A stretch of DNA of 64,000 nt from Mesorhizobium sp. M4B.F.Ca.ET.203.01.1.1 (GCF_004791025.1 NZ_SRUO01000020.1:54396-118395); one strand, 5' to 3'. Positions 36,763-45,584 are shown, numbered from the stretch's first letter. Made by a program: numbers and translations. The notes: generated by a model from the letters alone, not told the origin.

Positions 36763-37998
36763 CTATTCGGCCGCCAGGCGATCGCCGAAGGCGATGCCGG
36801 TGAAGGTCTGGTTGAGATGCATCGAGCGATACTGTTCGCCATAGGTGCCGAAGCCGATGACGTTGTTGACCCGGTAGAGCTCCGAAATATCCCGGAACAC
36901 CTGGCGGTTGCGCGCGTCGAGCCGCCGCAGCACGCAATCGAAACCGAGGATCATATCGATGCCGCCCAGCCGCTCCCTGACATCGCTGAGCGCGGCGCGT
37001 GTCGCCTCGACCATGTTCTTCGGCTGGGCGATCGAGAGCACGACGCCGTCGTCGATGGCGCAGAAGAAGGAGAGAGAGCCGTCGGCATGCATCCTCTGGA
37101 TCGAGCGGCAGTAATATTCGCCGCCCACCTTCACCACCACCGGATGCGAGGCAAAGCTCAGCGGCGTCAGCGTATGCGGCAGGATCCCGACCGAGGCGGC
37201 ATATTCCTCGGCGGCGTTGACGGCGTTGAATTCGCGCACGATGCGGTGATCGGGATCGGAAGCGGTCACCACCAGCTTCTCGTCGGTGGGAATGAAATTG
37301 TCGGTCTTGAAGACGTGGAAGGGGATTTCGGTGGCGATCAGCATGATGATGGCGCTGTCGGAGGCGACCTTGCCATTCGAGATCAGCGTGGTGGTCTCGA
37401 ATTTGAGGTCGTCGCCGGCCGAGCCGCCGATCAGCGGAATGTCATCCAGCCCCCAATGGATGGCCGACGTCACGGCCTCCTCGGCATAGGACAGCCCGTC
37501 GATGAAGCACAGCGCGAAGGTATCCTTGGCCCGTCCATGTCCGACGCGGCCGCGCAGCGAGCGCCTGAGCGCCGCGACCTCGCCGGTGATCCTGTCCATG
37601 CCCGACGAGGAGAGATTGTCGACCATGATGCTGGCCGTGGCGAACGAGGCGGACGGCAGGAGCAGGGCAAGGATGTGGCCGTCCTCGAGCCCCTGCGGCG
37701 TGATTTCGCCGGCGGTCGAGCAGCCGGCATAGGCAAGCGCCGGCGCGTGCTCGGTCAGCGCTTGCGACAGCGCCGCCGCATCGACCAGACTTTGGGAGAA
37801 GAACAGCAGCGCGAAACCAGCGTCGATCGCCGCCGCTTCCGCCGCGATTGCCCGGGCGAAGGCATTGGCGTCGGGCGCATCCGTGGTGAGCGCCGAGAGG
37901 CCGCATGCATAGCGCGTCCGCGAACTGGCCAGCTGCCTTCTCCTGCATTTCCTCCGACGTTGTCTTGTGCGCGTCGGGCGAGCGGCGTCGAAAGGCAT
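36763..37998 (-). CDS. FIST-domain sensory protein (NosP-like)
   Basis: About 411 residues. The FIST_N region begins near RTRYACGLSALTTD and contains the characteristic AYAGCSTAGEITPQGLEDG. The FIST_C region includes FNAVNAAEEYAASVGI and GFGTYGEQYRSMHLNQTFTG. FIST proteins bind small ligands; the NosP subgroup binds heme and senses nitric oxide, and is encoded next to a hybrid histidine kinase, exactly as here. The start is uncertain: ATG at 37998 is used, but the first 25 residues are Arg-rich and a non-ATG start nearer 37,930 is possible. Heme binding is inferred from context only. Confidence 0.82.
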   Translation of the reverse strand: MPFDAARPTRTRQRRRKCRRRQLASSRTRYACGLSALTTDAPDANAFARAIAAEAAAIDAGFALLFFSQSLVDAAALSQALTEHAPALAYAGCSTAGEITPQGLEDGHILALLLPSASFATASIMVDNLSSSGMDRITGEVAALRRSLRGRVGHGRAKDTFALCFIDGLSYAEEAVTSAIHWGLDDIPLIGGSAGDDLKFETTTLISNGKVASDSAIIMLIATEIPFHVFKTDNFIPTDEKLVVTASDPDHRIVREFNAVNAAEEYAASVGILPHTLTPLSFASHPVVVKVGGEYYCRSIQRMHADGSLSFFCAIDDGVVLSIAQPKNMVEATRAALSDVRERLGGIDMILGFDCVLRRLDARNRQVFRDISELYRVNNVIGFGTYGEQYRSMHLNQTFTGIAFGDRLAAE

Positions 37999-38214
37999 TG
38001 TTGTCTTCACGGCGGCGCTTTGGCAATGGTCCGCCCCCATCCGGCGTGACCGAAAGTACAATATGCGACTTTTCGGGCGAACTGCATTCTCGCCCCGTGG
38101 AGGGCCCAAGCTATTTTTTCCCGCTTTTTGTGCGGCACGTGAACGGGCGAACAGCCAGGCGCCGGGAGGAAAACGGCGCCAGGACGACCAAGGTAAAATA
38201 CCCAGGGAGGTTTC

Positions 38215-38715
38215 ATGTCGGACATATCGTTGACGGTGAACGGCAGGCGCGTCAGTGGCGCCGCCGAGGACCGTACGCTTCTGGTTCACTTCTTGCGGGA
38301 GAATCTCGGCCTGACCGGGACGCATGTCGGCTGCGACACCTCGCAATGCGGCGCTTGCGTCGTGCACGTCGACGGCAAGGCGGTGAAGTCCTGCACGATG
38401 CTGGCGGCGCAGGCCTCAGGGTCCAGCGTGGTGACCATCGAAGGCCTCGCCAACGGCGCCGACCTGCATCCGGTGCAGGCCGCGTTCAAGGAGCATCACG
38501 GGCTGCAATGCGGCTTCTGCACGCCGGGCATGATCATGACGGCGACAGACATGATCGCGCGTCATCCTGAAGGCCTCGACGAGGCGACGGTGCGGGCCGA
38601 GCTCGAAGGCAATATCTGCCGCTGCACCGGCTACCACAACATCGTGAAGGCGATCCTCGCCGCCTCGAAGGCGATGGCGAAGGGGTCGAAGGGCAAGACG
38701 AAACGGGCTGCTTGA
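38215..38715 (+). CDS. coxS: Molybdenum hydroxylase small subunit, two [2Fe-2S]
   Basis: The 166-residue CoxS-type iron-sulfur subunit has a plant-type [2Fe-2S] motif GCDTSQCGACVVHVDG with a further Cys in VKSC. The second cluster ligands are in CGFCTPGMI and GNICRCTGYHN. It passes electrons from the molybdenum centre of CoxL to the FAD of CoxM. A strong GGGAGG lies before the ATG. It is first gene of coxS-coxL-coxM, separated from coxL by a long hairpin. Confidence 0.93.
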   Translation: MSDISLTVNGRRVSGAAEDRTLLVHFLRENLGLTGTHVGCDTSQCGACVVHVDGKAVKSCTMLAAQASGSSVVTIEGLANGADLHPVQAAFKEHHGLQCGFCTPGMIMTATDMIARHPEGLDEATVRAELEGNICRCTGYHNIVKAILAASKAMAKGSKGKTKRAA

Positions 38716-38716
38716 T

Positions 38717-38780
38717 AGGGGAGTAAGGGAATAGGGGAGTAAGCCAATTGGCTCTTAATTCCCTACTCCCTTACTTCCCT
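38717..38780. repeat. Long intercistronic hairpin between coxS and coxL
   Basis: Two 27-base arms (38717-38743 and 38754-38780) pair at 23 positions plus two G-U in RNA, closing a ten-base loop CCAATTGGCT. The left arm is purine rich (AGGGGAGTAAGGGAATAGGG). A further partial copy, ACCTATTCCCCT, follows at 38,785-38,796. It starts two bases after the coxS stop and ends before the coxL ribosome site CGGAGG. It may stabilise the coxS message or attenuate readthrough. Confidence 0.75.
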
Positions 38781-38816
38781 ACTGACCTATTCCCCTAAAT
38801 TCCGGAGGAATTTCAT

Positions 38817-41168
38817 ATGGGCATTGAAGGTGTTGGCGCCCGCGTGGCGCGCAAGGAGGACAAGCGGTTCATCACCGGCGCCGGCCGCTATGTCGACGAC
38901 ATGGTGGTTCCCGGCATGAAGCATGCAGCGTTCGTGCGCAGCCCGCACGCGCATGCGCAGATCAGGAAGATCGACGTCAAGAAGGCGCAGGCCATGCCTG
39001 GCGTCATCGGTGTGCTGACCGGCAAGGAACTCAAGGCCGACGGCATCGGCAACCTGATCTGCGGCTGGATGATCCATTCCAAGGACGGCTCGCCGATGAA
39101 GATGGGCGCATGGTCGCCGCTGGCCGTCGACAAGGTCCGCTATGTCGGCGACGCGGTCGTAATCGTGGTTGCCGAAACCAAGGGCCAGGCGCGCGACGCA
39201 GCCGAGGCTGTCGAGATCACCTACAAGGAACTGAAGGCGGTGGTCGACGCGACCAAGGCGCTGGAGAAGGGCGCGCCGCAGATCCATGCCGAAGCCGAGA
39301 ACAACCTGATCTTCGACTGGGAGATCGGCGACGCCAAGGCGGTCGACGCGGCGATCAAGGGCGCGGCGCACGTCACCCGGATGAAGATCGTCAACAACCG
39401 GCTGGTGCCCAACGCGATGGAGCCCAGGGCAGCGCTTGGCCACTACGACAAGGCAGAGGATCATTACACCTGCTGGACGACATCGCAGAACCCGCATGTC
39501 GCGCGGCTGGTGATGAGCGCCTTCTACAACATCGCGCCGGAGAACAAGCTGCGCGTCATCGCGCCTGATGTCGGCGGCGGTTTCGGCTCGAAGATCTACA
39601 TCTATCCGGAAGAGATCGTCTGCCTGTGGGCCTCGAAGAAGACCGGCGTGCCGGTGAAATGGGTCGCCGACCGCACCGAGAGCTTCCTCTCGGACGCGCA
39701 TGGCCGCGACCATGTCTCGACGGTGGAGATGGCCTTCGACAGGAACAACCGGATCACCGGGCTGAAGGTCGACACGATCGCCAATCTCGGCGCCTACATG
39801 TCGCTGTTCTCGTCCTGCGTGCCGACCTATCTCTACGCCACGCTGCTGTCGGGCCAATACGACATGCCGGCGATCCACGCCAACGTTCGTACCGTCTACA
39901 CCAACACCGCGCCCGTCGATGCCTATCGCGGGGCAGGGCGGCCGGAAGCGACCTATCTGCTGGAGCGCACGATGGAGACCGCCGCGCGCGAGCTCGGCGT
40001 ATCGCCGGCGGAGCTTCGGCGGACGAACTTCATCAAGTCGTTCCCGCACCAGACGCCGGTCATCATGAACTATGACGCCGGCGACTATGGCGCCTCGCTC
40101 GACGCGGCGATGAAGGCATCGGACTATGCCGGCTTTGCCAAGCGCAAGGCCGCCGCCTCAAAGCAAGGCAAGCTGCGCGGCATCGGCATGAGCTGCTACA
40201 TCGAGGCCTGCGGCATCGCGCCGTCGGCGGCGGTCGGCTCGCTTGGCGCCGGCGTCGGCCTTTGGGAATCGGCCGAGGTACGCGTCAACGCCGTCGGCAC
40301 GATCGAGGTGCTGACCGGTTCGCACAGCCATGGCCAGGGCCACGAGACGACCTTCGCGCAACTGGTCAACCAGCGCTTCGGCGTGCCGATCGACAGCGTG
40401 TCGATCGTGCATGGCGACACCGACAAGGTGCAGATGGGCATGGGCACCTACGGCTCGCGCTCGGGCGCGGTCGGTATGTCGGCGATCTCCAAAGCGCTCG
40501 ACAAGGTCGAGGCCAAGGCCAAGAAGATCGCCGCGCATCTGCTCGAGGCCGACGAGAGCGACATCGTCATCGAGAACGGCGCGCTGAAGGTTGCCGGCAC
40601 CGACAAGAACGTGCCGTGGTTCCAGATGGCTCTGGCGGCCTACACCGCCCACAATCTGCCGGCCGGCATGGAGCCGGGCCTGAAGGAGACGGCGTTCTAC
40701 GATCCGGCCAACTTCACCTTCCCGGCCGGCTGCTACATCTGCGAGGTCGAGATCGATCCGGAGACCGGCTCGACCGAGATCATCCAGTTCGTGGCCGCCG
40801 ACGATTTCGGCAACATCATCAACCCGATGATCGTCGAGGGGCAGGTGCATGGCGGCATCGCCCAGGGCGTCGGCCAGGCGCTGCTGGAAGGCGCCTATTA
40901 CGACGCCAGCGGCCAATTGCTGACGGCGAGCTACATGGATTATACGATGCCTCGCGCGGGCGACCTGCCGTCGTTCAAGGTCTCGACCTCGAACACGCCA
41001 TGCCCGAGCAATCCGCTCGGCATCAAGGGCTGCGGCGAGGCCGGCGCCATCGGTTCGCCGCCGGCGGTGATCAACGCCATCACCGATGCCATCGGCATTG
41101 CCGACATCGCCATGCCGGCATCGCCGTCCACGGTGTGGACCGCGATCCGCGCGAAGACCAAGCACTGA
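38817..41168 (+). CDS. coxL: Molybdenum hydroxylase large subunit, form II CoxL-like
   Basis: The 783-residue molybdopterin-binding subunit of the xanthine dehydrogenase family has DVGGGFGSKIYIYPEE, the loop AYRGAGRPEATYLLER and active-site Glu in GCGEAGAIGSPPAV. True (form I) CO dehydrogenases carry AYXCSFR in the active-site loop. This protein has AYRGAGR, marking form II, whose real substrates are mostly unknown. The ribosome site is CCGGAGGAATTTC before the ATG at 38817. It is second of the coxSLM operon; no other cox maturation genes are seen. Confidence 0.92.
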   Translation: MGIEGVGARVARKEDKRFITGAGRYVDDMVVPGMKHAAFVRSPHAHAQIRKIDVKKAQAMPGVIGVLTGKELKADGIGNLICGWMIHSKDGSPMKMGAWSPLAVDKVRYVGDAVVIVVAETKGQARDAAEAVEITYKELKAVVDATKALEKGAPQIHAEAENNLIFDWEIGDAKAVDAAIKGAAHVTRMKIVNNRLVPNAMEPRAALGHYDKAEDHYTCWTTSQNPHVARLVMSAFYNIAPENKLRVIAPDVGGGFGSKIYIYPEEIVCLWASKKTGVPVKWVADRTESFLSDAHGRDHVSTVEMAFDRNNRITGLKVDTIANLGAYMSLFSSCVPTYLYATLLSGQYDMPAIHANVRTVYTNTAPVDAYRGAGRPEATYLLERTMETAARELGVSPAELRRTNFIKSFPHQTPVIMNYDAGDYGASLDAAMKASDYAGFAKRKAAASKQGKLRGIGMSCYIEACGIAPSAAVGSLGAGVGLWESAEVRVNAVGTIEVLTGSHSHGQGHETTFAQLVNQRFGVPIDSVSIVHGDTDKVQMGMGTYGSRSGAVGMSAISKALDKVEAKAKKIAAHLLEADESDIVIENGALKVAGTDKNVPWFQMALAAYTAHNLPAGMEPGLKETAFYDPANFTFPAGCYICEVEIDPETGSTEIIQFVAADDFGNIINPMIVEGQVHGGIAQGVGQALLEGAYYDASGQLLTASYMDYTMPRAGDLPSFKVSTSNTPCPSNPLGIKGCGEAGAIGSPPAVINAITDAIGIADIAMPASPSTVWTAIRAKTKH

Positions 41169-41182
41169 GGGAGGGAGCAAGC

Positions 41183-41977
41183 ATGTATTCGGTCAACTAC
41201 CACCGTGCCGCCTCGGTTGCCGAGGCCGCCAAGCTTTTGAAAAGCGGCGAAGCGAAGCTCCTGTCGGGCGGCATGACGCTGATCCCCGCCATGAAGACGC
41301 GGCTGGCCGCGCCCTCGGACCTCGTCGACGTGTCCCGGCTGAAGGAACTGCAAGGCGTCAAGGTGTCGGGCAAGACGGTGACCATCGGCGCCGCCACCAC
41401 GCACCACGACGTCGCGAATGACCAGAAGCTGAGGAAGGCCTGTCCGGCGCTCGCCCATATGGCATCGCTGATCGGCGACCCGGCGGTGCGCCACAAGGGC
41501 ACGATCGGCGGGTCGATCGCCAACAACGATCCAGCCGCCGACTATCCGGCGGCACTGCTGGCGCTGGGGGCAACGATCGTCACCAACAAGCGCGAGATAT
41601 CAGCCGACAAGTTCTTCAAGGGCCTGTTCGAGACGGCGCTGAAGGATGGCGAGATCATCACGGCCGTCAGCTTCACCGCGCCGGCCAAGGCGGCCTACGA
41701 AAAGTTCCGCAATCCGGCGTCGCGCTATGCGATCGTCGGCGTGTTCGTCACCAAGGGCAAGGACGGGGTCCGCGCCGCCGTGACCGGCGCCGGCGACGAT
41801 GGCGTCTTTCGCTCTAAGGAGATCGAGGCGGCGTTGGCGAAAAATTTCGCGGCGTCGGCCCTCGATGGCGTGAAGGTGCCGGCGAAGAACCTGATGAGCG
41901 ACATCCACGCCTCGGCGGATTACCGGGCCAATCTGATCGCGGTCATGGCCAAGCGTGCAGTCGCCGCCGCCGGCTGA
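41183..41977 (+). CDS. coxM: Molybdenum hydroxylase FAD-binding medium subunit
   Basis: The 264-residue CoxM-type flavoprotein subunit has an FAD pyrophosphate-binding LLSGGMTLIPAMKTRL, HKGTIGGSIANNDPAADYPAALLALGA, and a C-terminal CO_deh_flav_C domain. It delivers electrons from the iron-sulfur subunit to an acceptor. The ATG at 41183 lies 14 bases after the coxL stop behind GGGAGG. It is last gene of the operon, with a terminator directly downstream. Confidence 0.93.
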   Translation: MYSVNYHRAASVAEAAKLLKSGEAKLLSGGMTLIPAMKTRLAAPSDLVDVSRLKELQGVKVSGKTVTIGAATTHHDVANDQKLRKACPALAHMASLIGDPAVRHKGTIGGSIANNDPAADYPAALLALGATIVTNKREISADKFFKGLFETALKDGEIITAVSFTAPAKAAYEKFRNPASRYAIVGVFVTKGKDGVRAAVTGAGDDGVFRSKEIEAALAKNFAASALDGVKVPAKNLMSDIHASADYRANLIAVMAKRAVAAAG

Positions 41978-42003
41978 CGCTTGCAGTTCGCATGAAGAGA
42001 GAA

Positions 42004-42027
42004 GGGGCCGTTATGGCCCCTTTTTTT
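42004..42027 (+). terminator. Rho-independent terminator after coxM
   Basis: GGGGCC-GTTAT-GGCCCC stem followed by seven T, 27 bases after the coxM stop. It closes the coxSLM operon. Confidence 0.88.
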
Positions 42028-42040
42028 CGCGGCCGCCTGA

Positions 42041-42529
42041 TCAGGCCGCCTGGCGATTTTTCCGTTCGGACAGGTAACGGCGCAGGCCGGCTTCGCCGCG
42101 CGGCGTCGTCCAGCGGTGGTTCCAGGCAAAGGCCTGCCTGAGCAGCGGCGCCAGAAACTTCAGGATCGGCCTCAGCACCGTGACCTGCCAGATCAGGTTG
42201 ACCCGGGTGCCATTTGCCGATGGCGACAGTTCCGCCCGCCACAGGCCGTCGAAATCGCCGAAGGTCTTGACCACCACGAGCCGGCCGGGTTCGAGTTCGG
42301 CCGCCTCGATGATGAAGTTCAGTTCGTAGGGCAGGGCGCCGCGCGCCCGGGCCTTTGCCCGCGAGCCGACCACGCCCTTGCCCTTCTTGTCGAGCGGCAC
42401 GACCTGCTTGTAGACGTCGCCCCACCAGAGCGGGAGCAATTCGGCGTCGGAGAGCACATCCCAGACCTCTTGCGGCGTCGCCTCTGGAATGTCCCAGCTC
42501 TCGTCGAAGCGGAAGACGTTGCTCGGCAT
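42041..42529 (-). CDS. SRPBCC-fold (polyketide cyclase/CoxG-like) protein
   Basis: The 162-residue protein is of the START/SRPBCC fold. It begins with FRFDESWDIPEATPQEVWDVLSDAELLPLWWGDVYKQV, a family-typical entry, and contains the strand region LNLIWQVTVL-like at VNLIWQVTVLRPILKFLAPLL. The fold binds hydrophobic ligands. It is convergent with coxM, so despite distant similarity to CoxG proteins it need not belong to that operon. The specific role is unknown. Confidence 0.8.
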   Translation of the reverse strand: MPSNVFRFDESWDIPEATPQEVWDVLSDAELLPLWWGDVYKQVVPLDKKGKGVVGSRAKARARGALPYELNFIIEAAELEPGRLVVVKTFGDFDGLWRAELSPSANGTRVNLIWQVTVLRPILKFLAPLLRQAFAWNHRWTTPRGEAGLRRYLSERKNRQAA

Positions 42530-42605
42530 GGCGGTTCGCCCCCGGTGGCGCAGACGGCCACTTTAGCGACGGCTTGTTTGTTGCGCCAGTGCCGCGCGCC
42601 GGCGC

Positions 42606-43100
42606 TCAGGCAAGTTGCCTGAGGTAGTAGCGCACGGCCTTCTTGCCGCCATGGATGACCGCGTCGCCGACCTCGGCGAACCCCAGCGCCGCATGGAAGG
42701 CGTCCGAAGCCGGATTGGGCGGATCGGCATTCACCTCGCAGGTGATGATCGCCTGGCCGGAGCGCGCGACGTGCTCGAACAGATCCTCGTAGAGCCGGCG
42801 GGCATGGCCACGGCCGCGCGCGGCTGCGGCGACGACGACCCGGTCGACATAGACGAAGCGCTGGTAGCGCTCGCGGAACCAGAGGAAGTTCGGACTGTCG
42901 TAGTCGGCGTCCTGGTCGAAGGTCATGATGAAGGCCTCGAGCGCGCCAATGCGGCGCGCATAGAAGGCCTCGCCGAGCAGGAAGGAGAGCCGCTCGGCTT
43001 CCAGCCAGGACAGTTCCGCCGCATGCTCGTTGTTGAGCGCGAGGATCGCGGGCTCGTCCCCGGGCGAAACGCGGTCGATCGGCGAGCGTCCTTCGGTCAT
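42606..43100 (-). CDS. GNAT-family N-acetyltransferase
   Basis: The 164-residue single GNAT domain has the acetyl-CoA binding strand-loop as YVDRVVVAAAARGRGHARRLYEDLFEHV (motif A with R-G-R-G-H-A) and the C-terminal HAALGFAEVGDAV. The substrate is not known. It is 16 bases downstream of cutC on the same strand and so probably co-transcribed. Confidence 0.88.
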   Translation of the reverse strand: MTEGRSPIDRVSPGDEPAILALNNEHAAELSWLEAERLSFLLGEAFYARRIGALEAFIMTFDQDADYDSPNFLWFRERYQRFVYVDRVVVAAAARGRGHARRLYEDLFEHVARSGQAIITCEVNADPPNPASDAFHAALGFAEVGDAVIHGGKKAVRYYLRQLA

Positions 43101-43116
43101 CGCATCTTCCCCGGGA

Positions 43117-43875
43117 TCAGGCCCTGACGGCCGCGATGGTCGCCGCCACCAATGCCCCGTCGGTCACCGTGGTGCGGTACTCGCGGTCGAGGTCGCTGCC
43201 GCCCATGCCGACGCGCGGGTTGCGGTAGTGCATGGCGCTCGGCACATCGGCAAGCGCGGCGAAATGCATTTCCTTCAGCCCGGTCCTGGCGAGCACCTCT
43301 GCGATATTGTCGGGATCGAGCCCGCCGCAGCCGAGGATGATGATGCGCTCGCCGGCCTGTTGGACGAGCGCGGCCAGAAGCTCGGCGCCCCCCAGAGCAG
43401 TGTCGCGCTGGCCGCTGGTCAGCACGCGGCCGACCCTGCAGCGGACCAGCGCCTCGAGCGCCTCGGCCGGGTCGCGCGTCATGTCGAAGGCGCGATGGCA
43501 GGTGACGTTGAGCGGGCCAGCCGCGCGCACCAATTCGCCCATGCGGGCCTCGTCGATGGTGCCGTCGGCATTCAGGCAGCCGACGACGACGCCGGCGACG
43601 CCGAGACCGGCCAGCGCGCTGACATCGGCAAGCATCGAGCGGTACTCGGCCTCGCTGTAGAGGAAATCGCCGCCGCGCGGCCTGACGATGACGTGGAACG
43701 GAACGGTGGCGAGCTCAAGCGCCGCGCGCACCGTGCCGAGGCTCGGCGTGATGCCGCCTTCGACCAGGCTGGCGCAGAGCTCGACCCGGTCGGCGCCGGC
43801 GTCCTGCGCGGCAAGCAGCCCGTCGATGCCTTCGACACAGAGCTCGATCAGGGGTGGCTGAGGATTCTTGCTCAA
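43117..43875 (-). CDS. cutC: Copper homeostasis protein CutC
   Basis: The 252-residue TIM-barrel protein of the CutC family starts with LIELCVEGIDGLLAAQDAGADRVELCASLVEGGITPS, a family hallmark. VIVRPRGGDFLYSEAEY and GRVLTSGQRDTALGGAELL follow. CutC was linked to copper tolerance; its molecular activity is unsettled. It is upstream partner of the GNAT gene. Confidence 0.92.
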   Translation of the reverse strand: MSKNPQPPLIELCVEGIDGLLAAQDAGADRVELCASLVEGGITPSLGTVRAALELATVPFHVIVRPRGGDFLYSEAEYRSMLADVSALAGLGVAGVVVGCLNADGTIDEARMGELVRAAGPLNVTCHRAFDMTRDPAEALEALVRCRVGRVLTSGQRDTALGGAELLAALVQQAGERIIILGCGGLDPDNIAEVLARTGLKEMHFAALADVPSAMHYRNPRVGMGGSDLDREYRTTVTDGALVAATIAAVRA

Positions 43876-43988
43876 GGTGCGGTCCGTCCATGATTTTCGG
43901 CGACAGCCCTAGCATCGGGTCCGCTGCCGTGAAAGCGGCAATGATCGGTCCAGCAGGCGACGGGCGACCGGCATTCGCCAAGGCGTGC

Positions 43989-44017
43989 TTGACAATTCAA
44001 TAACTAGCGAGTTATGA
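43989..44017 (+). promoter_or_regulatory. Promoter with palindromic operator for the AhpD-like gene
   Basis: TTGACA (-35, 43989-43994) is followed after 17 bp by TTATGA (-10). The spacer and -10 contain the palindrome ATAACTAGCGAGTTAT (44000-44015), arms ATAACT/AGTTAT, well placed for a repressor. The transcript would carry a leader of about 150 bases with hairpins GCAGGC/GCCTGC (44050-44083) and CCTGG-AGAAA-CCAGG (44109-44123). Confidence 0.6.
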
Positions 44018-44178
44018 GTTAATTCATAGCCGACGGGTTATTGATCGAGGCAGGCAATGTGGCCCAAAGGCCGTCCAGCCTGCGACGGTGTCGGCGAACC
44101 AAAAAAGCCCTGGAGAAACCAGGACCTCCGGATGCTGAGCGCCCGGGGTTTGCGAGAACACGACCGAAGGAGGCCATT

Positions 44179-44634
44179 GTGCAAGCACGACTGAAGAACC
44201 CCGTAATGCTCATCCCCGGCGCGCTGCAGGCGCTGCTGGCGCTGGACAAGTCGACCGAGGCGGCCGACGTGCCTTATGTGACGCGCAAGCTCGTCCACCT
44301 GCGCGCCAGCCAGATCAACGGCTGCAGCGTCTGCGTCGACATGCATGCGCGCGAGTTGAAGAAGGCCGGCGAGAAGGACGAGCGCATCTTTGCCGTGTCG
44401 GCCTGGCGGCAAACGCCTTATTTCACGGAGCCGGAACGCGCCGCGCTTGCGCTGGCCGAAGCCACGACGCGGCTGAGCGATCGGGCCGACCCGGTGCCGG
44501 ACCCGATCTGGGACGAAGCCGCCCGGCATTATGACGAAAAGCAACTGGCCGCACTGGTGGTGCAGATCGCCCTGATCAACGCTTTCAACCGCCTCAACGC
44601 CGCCACCGAGCAACCTGTCGGCGCATGGGGATGA
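44179..44634 (+). CDS. AhpD-like carboxymuconolactone decarboxylase family protein
   Basis: The 151-residue CMD-domain protein has the redox CXXC of AhpD-like peroxidases in INGCSVCVDMHARELKKAG, followed by RIFAVSAWRQTPYFTEPERAALALAEA. It probably reduces peroxides or acts as a thiol-disulfide protein. The start is a GTG at 44179 with GGAGG five bases upstream; no ATG fits. It is preceded by a promoter with a palindrome, suggesting stress-responsive control. It is convergent with the cupin gene. Confidence 0.85.
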   Translation: MQARLKNPVMLIPGALQALLALDKSTEAADVPYVTRKLVHLRASQINGCSVCVDMHARELKKAGEKDERIFAVSAWRQTPYFTEPERAALALAEATTRLSDRADPVPDPIWDEAARHYDEKQLAALVVQIALINAFNRLNAATEQPVGAWG

Positions 44635-44640
44635 GGGCGA

Positions 44641-45072
44641 TTACTGGCGCAGCACCGTGTTCTTGGCGCCCTGCTCGACCTGGTCGATGACCAGCAGTTT
44701 CACCGGGCCGTCGCCGAGATTGGTGGCCTGGTGCCACTGGCCGATCATCTCGACGATGAAATCGCCGGTCTTGTAGGTATTGCTGTTGCCGGTTTCGACA
44801 TTCGTCACCTTGAGCGTTCCGGCCTCGACATAGGCGTAGCGGGGAAACGGGTGCTTGTGGACCGGCAAGGTCGCGCCCACGGCGATCTCGAAGCTCGAGA
44901 CGATGACCTCGACATTCTTCTGCGGCAGCGTGATGGGCTGGCCGGACGCCGTTTGCGTGCGATCGGCGAGCGGCGTCACGACGACAGGGTTTGCGCCGCT
45001 GTCCAGAGCGTTGGCGGCGGTTGCGGACAGCGCGACGGTTAGCAGCAGCGCCGATGCCAGGACGATTCGCAT
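44641..45072 (-). CDS. Secreted cupin-domain protein
   Basis: The 143-residue protein has a signal peptide (MRIVLASALLLTVALSATAANA) and one cupin barrel. The two motifs are visible as GATLPVHKHPFPRYAYVEAG (metal-binding His pair) and GDFIVEMIGQWHQATN. It is probably a small periplasmic metal-containing cupin of unknown substrate. GAGGAGG lies before the ATG. Confidence 0.83.
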   Translation of the reverse strand: MRIVLASALLLTVALSATAANALDSGANPVVVTPLADRTQTASGQPITLPQKNVEVIVSSFEIAVGATLPVHKHPFPRYAYVEAGTLKVTNVETGNSNTYKTGDFIVEMIGQWHQATNLGDGPVKLLVIDQVEQGAKNTVLRQ

Positions 45073-45252
45073 GGTTCCTCCTCAGGGTTTGCCGGACCAT
45101 GGCGCGGCGGGCGTGCGGGCGCAAGATTCCTTGACGGTCCGCGCGCCCCATCGGCGTGACCGCCGCACGGGCTGTCGCGATCGCAGCGAGGAGTGCGAGA
45201 AAAAAGAGAATTCCGCGTCAGCCGCCGCTCTGGCCCATTCCGACTGAGCCCT

Positions 45253-45432
45253 TCAGCGTTTCATGAGGTCACGGCTGAACCTGACCTCGTGGCCGTACGA
45301 GCCGCTCGGCAGGTCGGCGGCGGCCTGGCGGAAACTGTCTTCTATCCGTGTTGTATAACGGCCTTCATTCTGAAGCCTGTCCCACAGGACAAAGCAGACC
45401 GCCAAGGCGATGACAATGAGCACCGGTCGCAT
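45253..45432 (-). CDS. Small single-pass membrane protein (59 residues)
   Basis: The frame encodes MRPVLIVIALAVCFVLWDRL as an N-terminal membrane helix, then a 39-residue soluble tail with GRYTTRIEDSFRQAAADLP and SRDLMKR at the end. GGGAGA precedes the ATG by ten bases. Size and layout resemble other small rhizobial membrane proteins, but I do not know a function. It lies alone between the cupin gene and other small reading frames. Confidence 0.6.
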   Translation of the reverse strand: MRPVLIVIALAVCFVLWDRLQNEGRYTTRIEDSFRQAAADLPSGSYGHEVRFSRDLMKR

Positions 45433-45584
45433 CGGAAAATCTCCCTCAAGAAGTTCCCGACAAAGCGGCTGTATGATGAGCCTGCTTCAGGCGAAATACA
45501 AGCGATTGCTAATATATAGTTGCCAGCGCTTGGCGTGTACGCCTCTCGGTGGCGCCGCGACTTGGTGATGATCAGCTGGCCGCG

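Noticed and set aside
42041..42529. coxG as part of the coxSLM operon
   Set aside because: It is on the opposite strand, convergent, and separated by a strong terminator after coxM.
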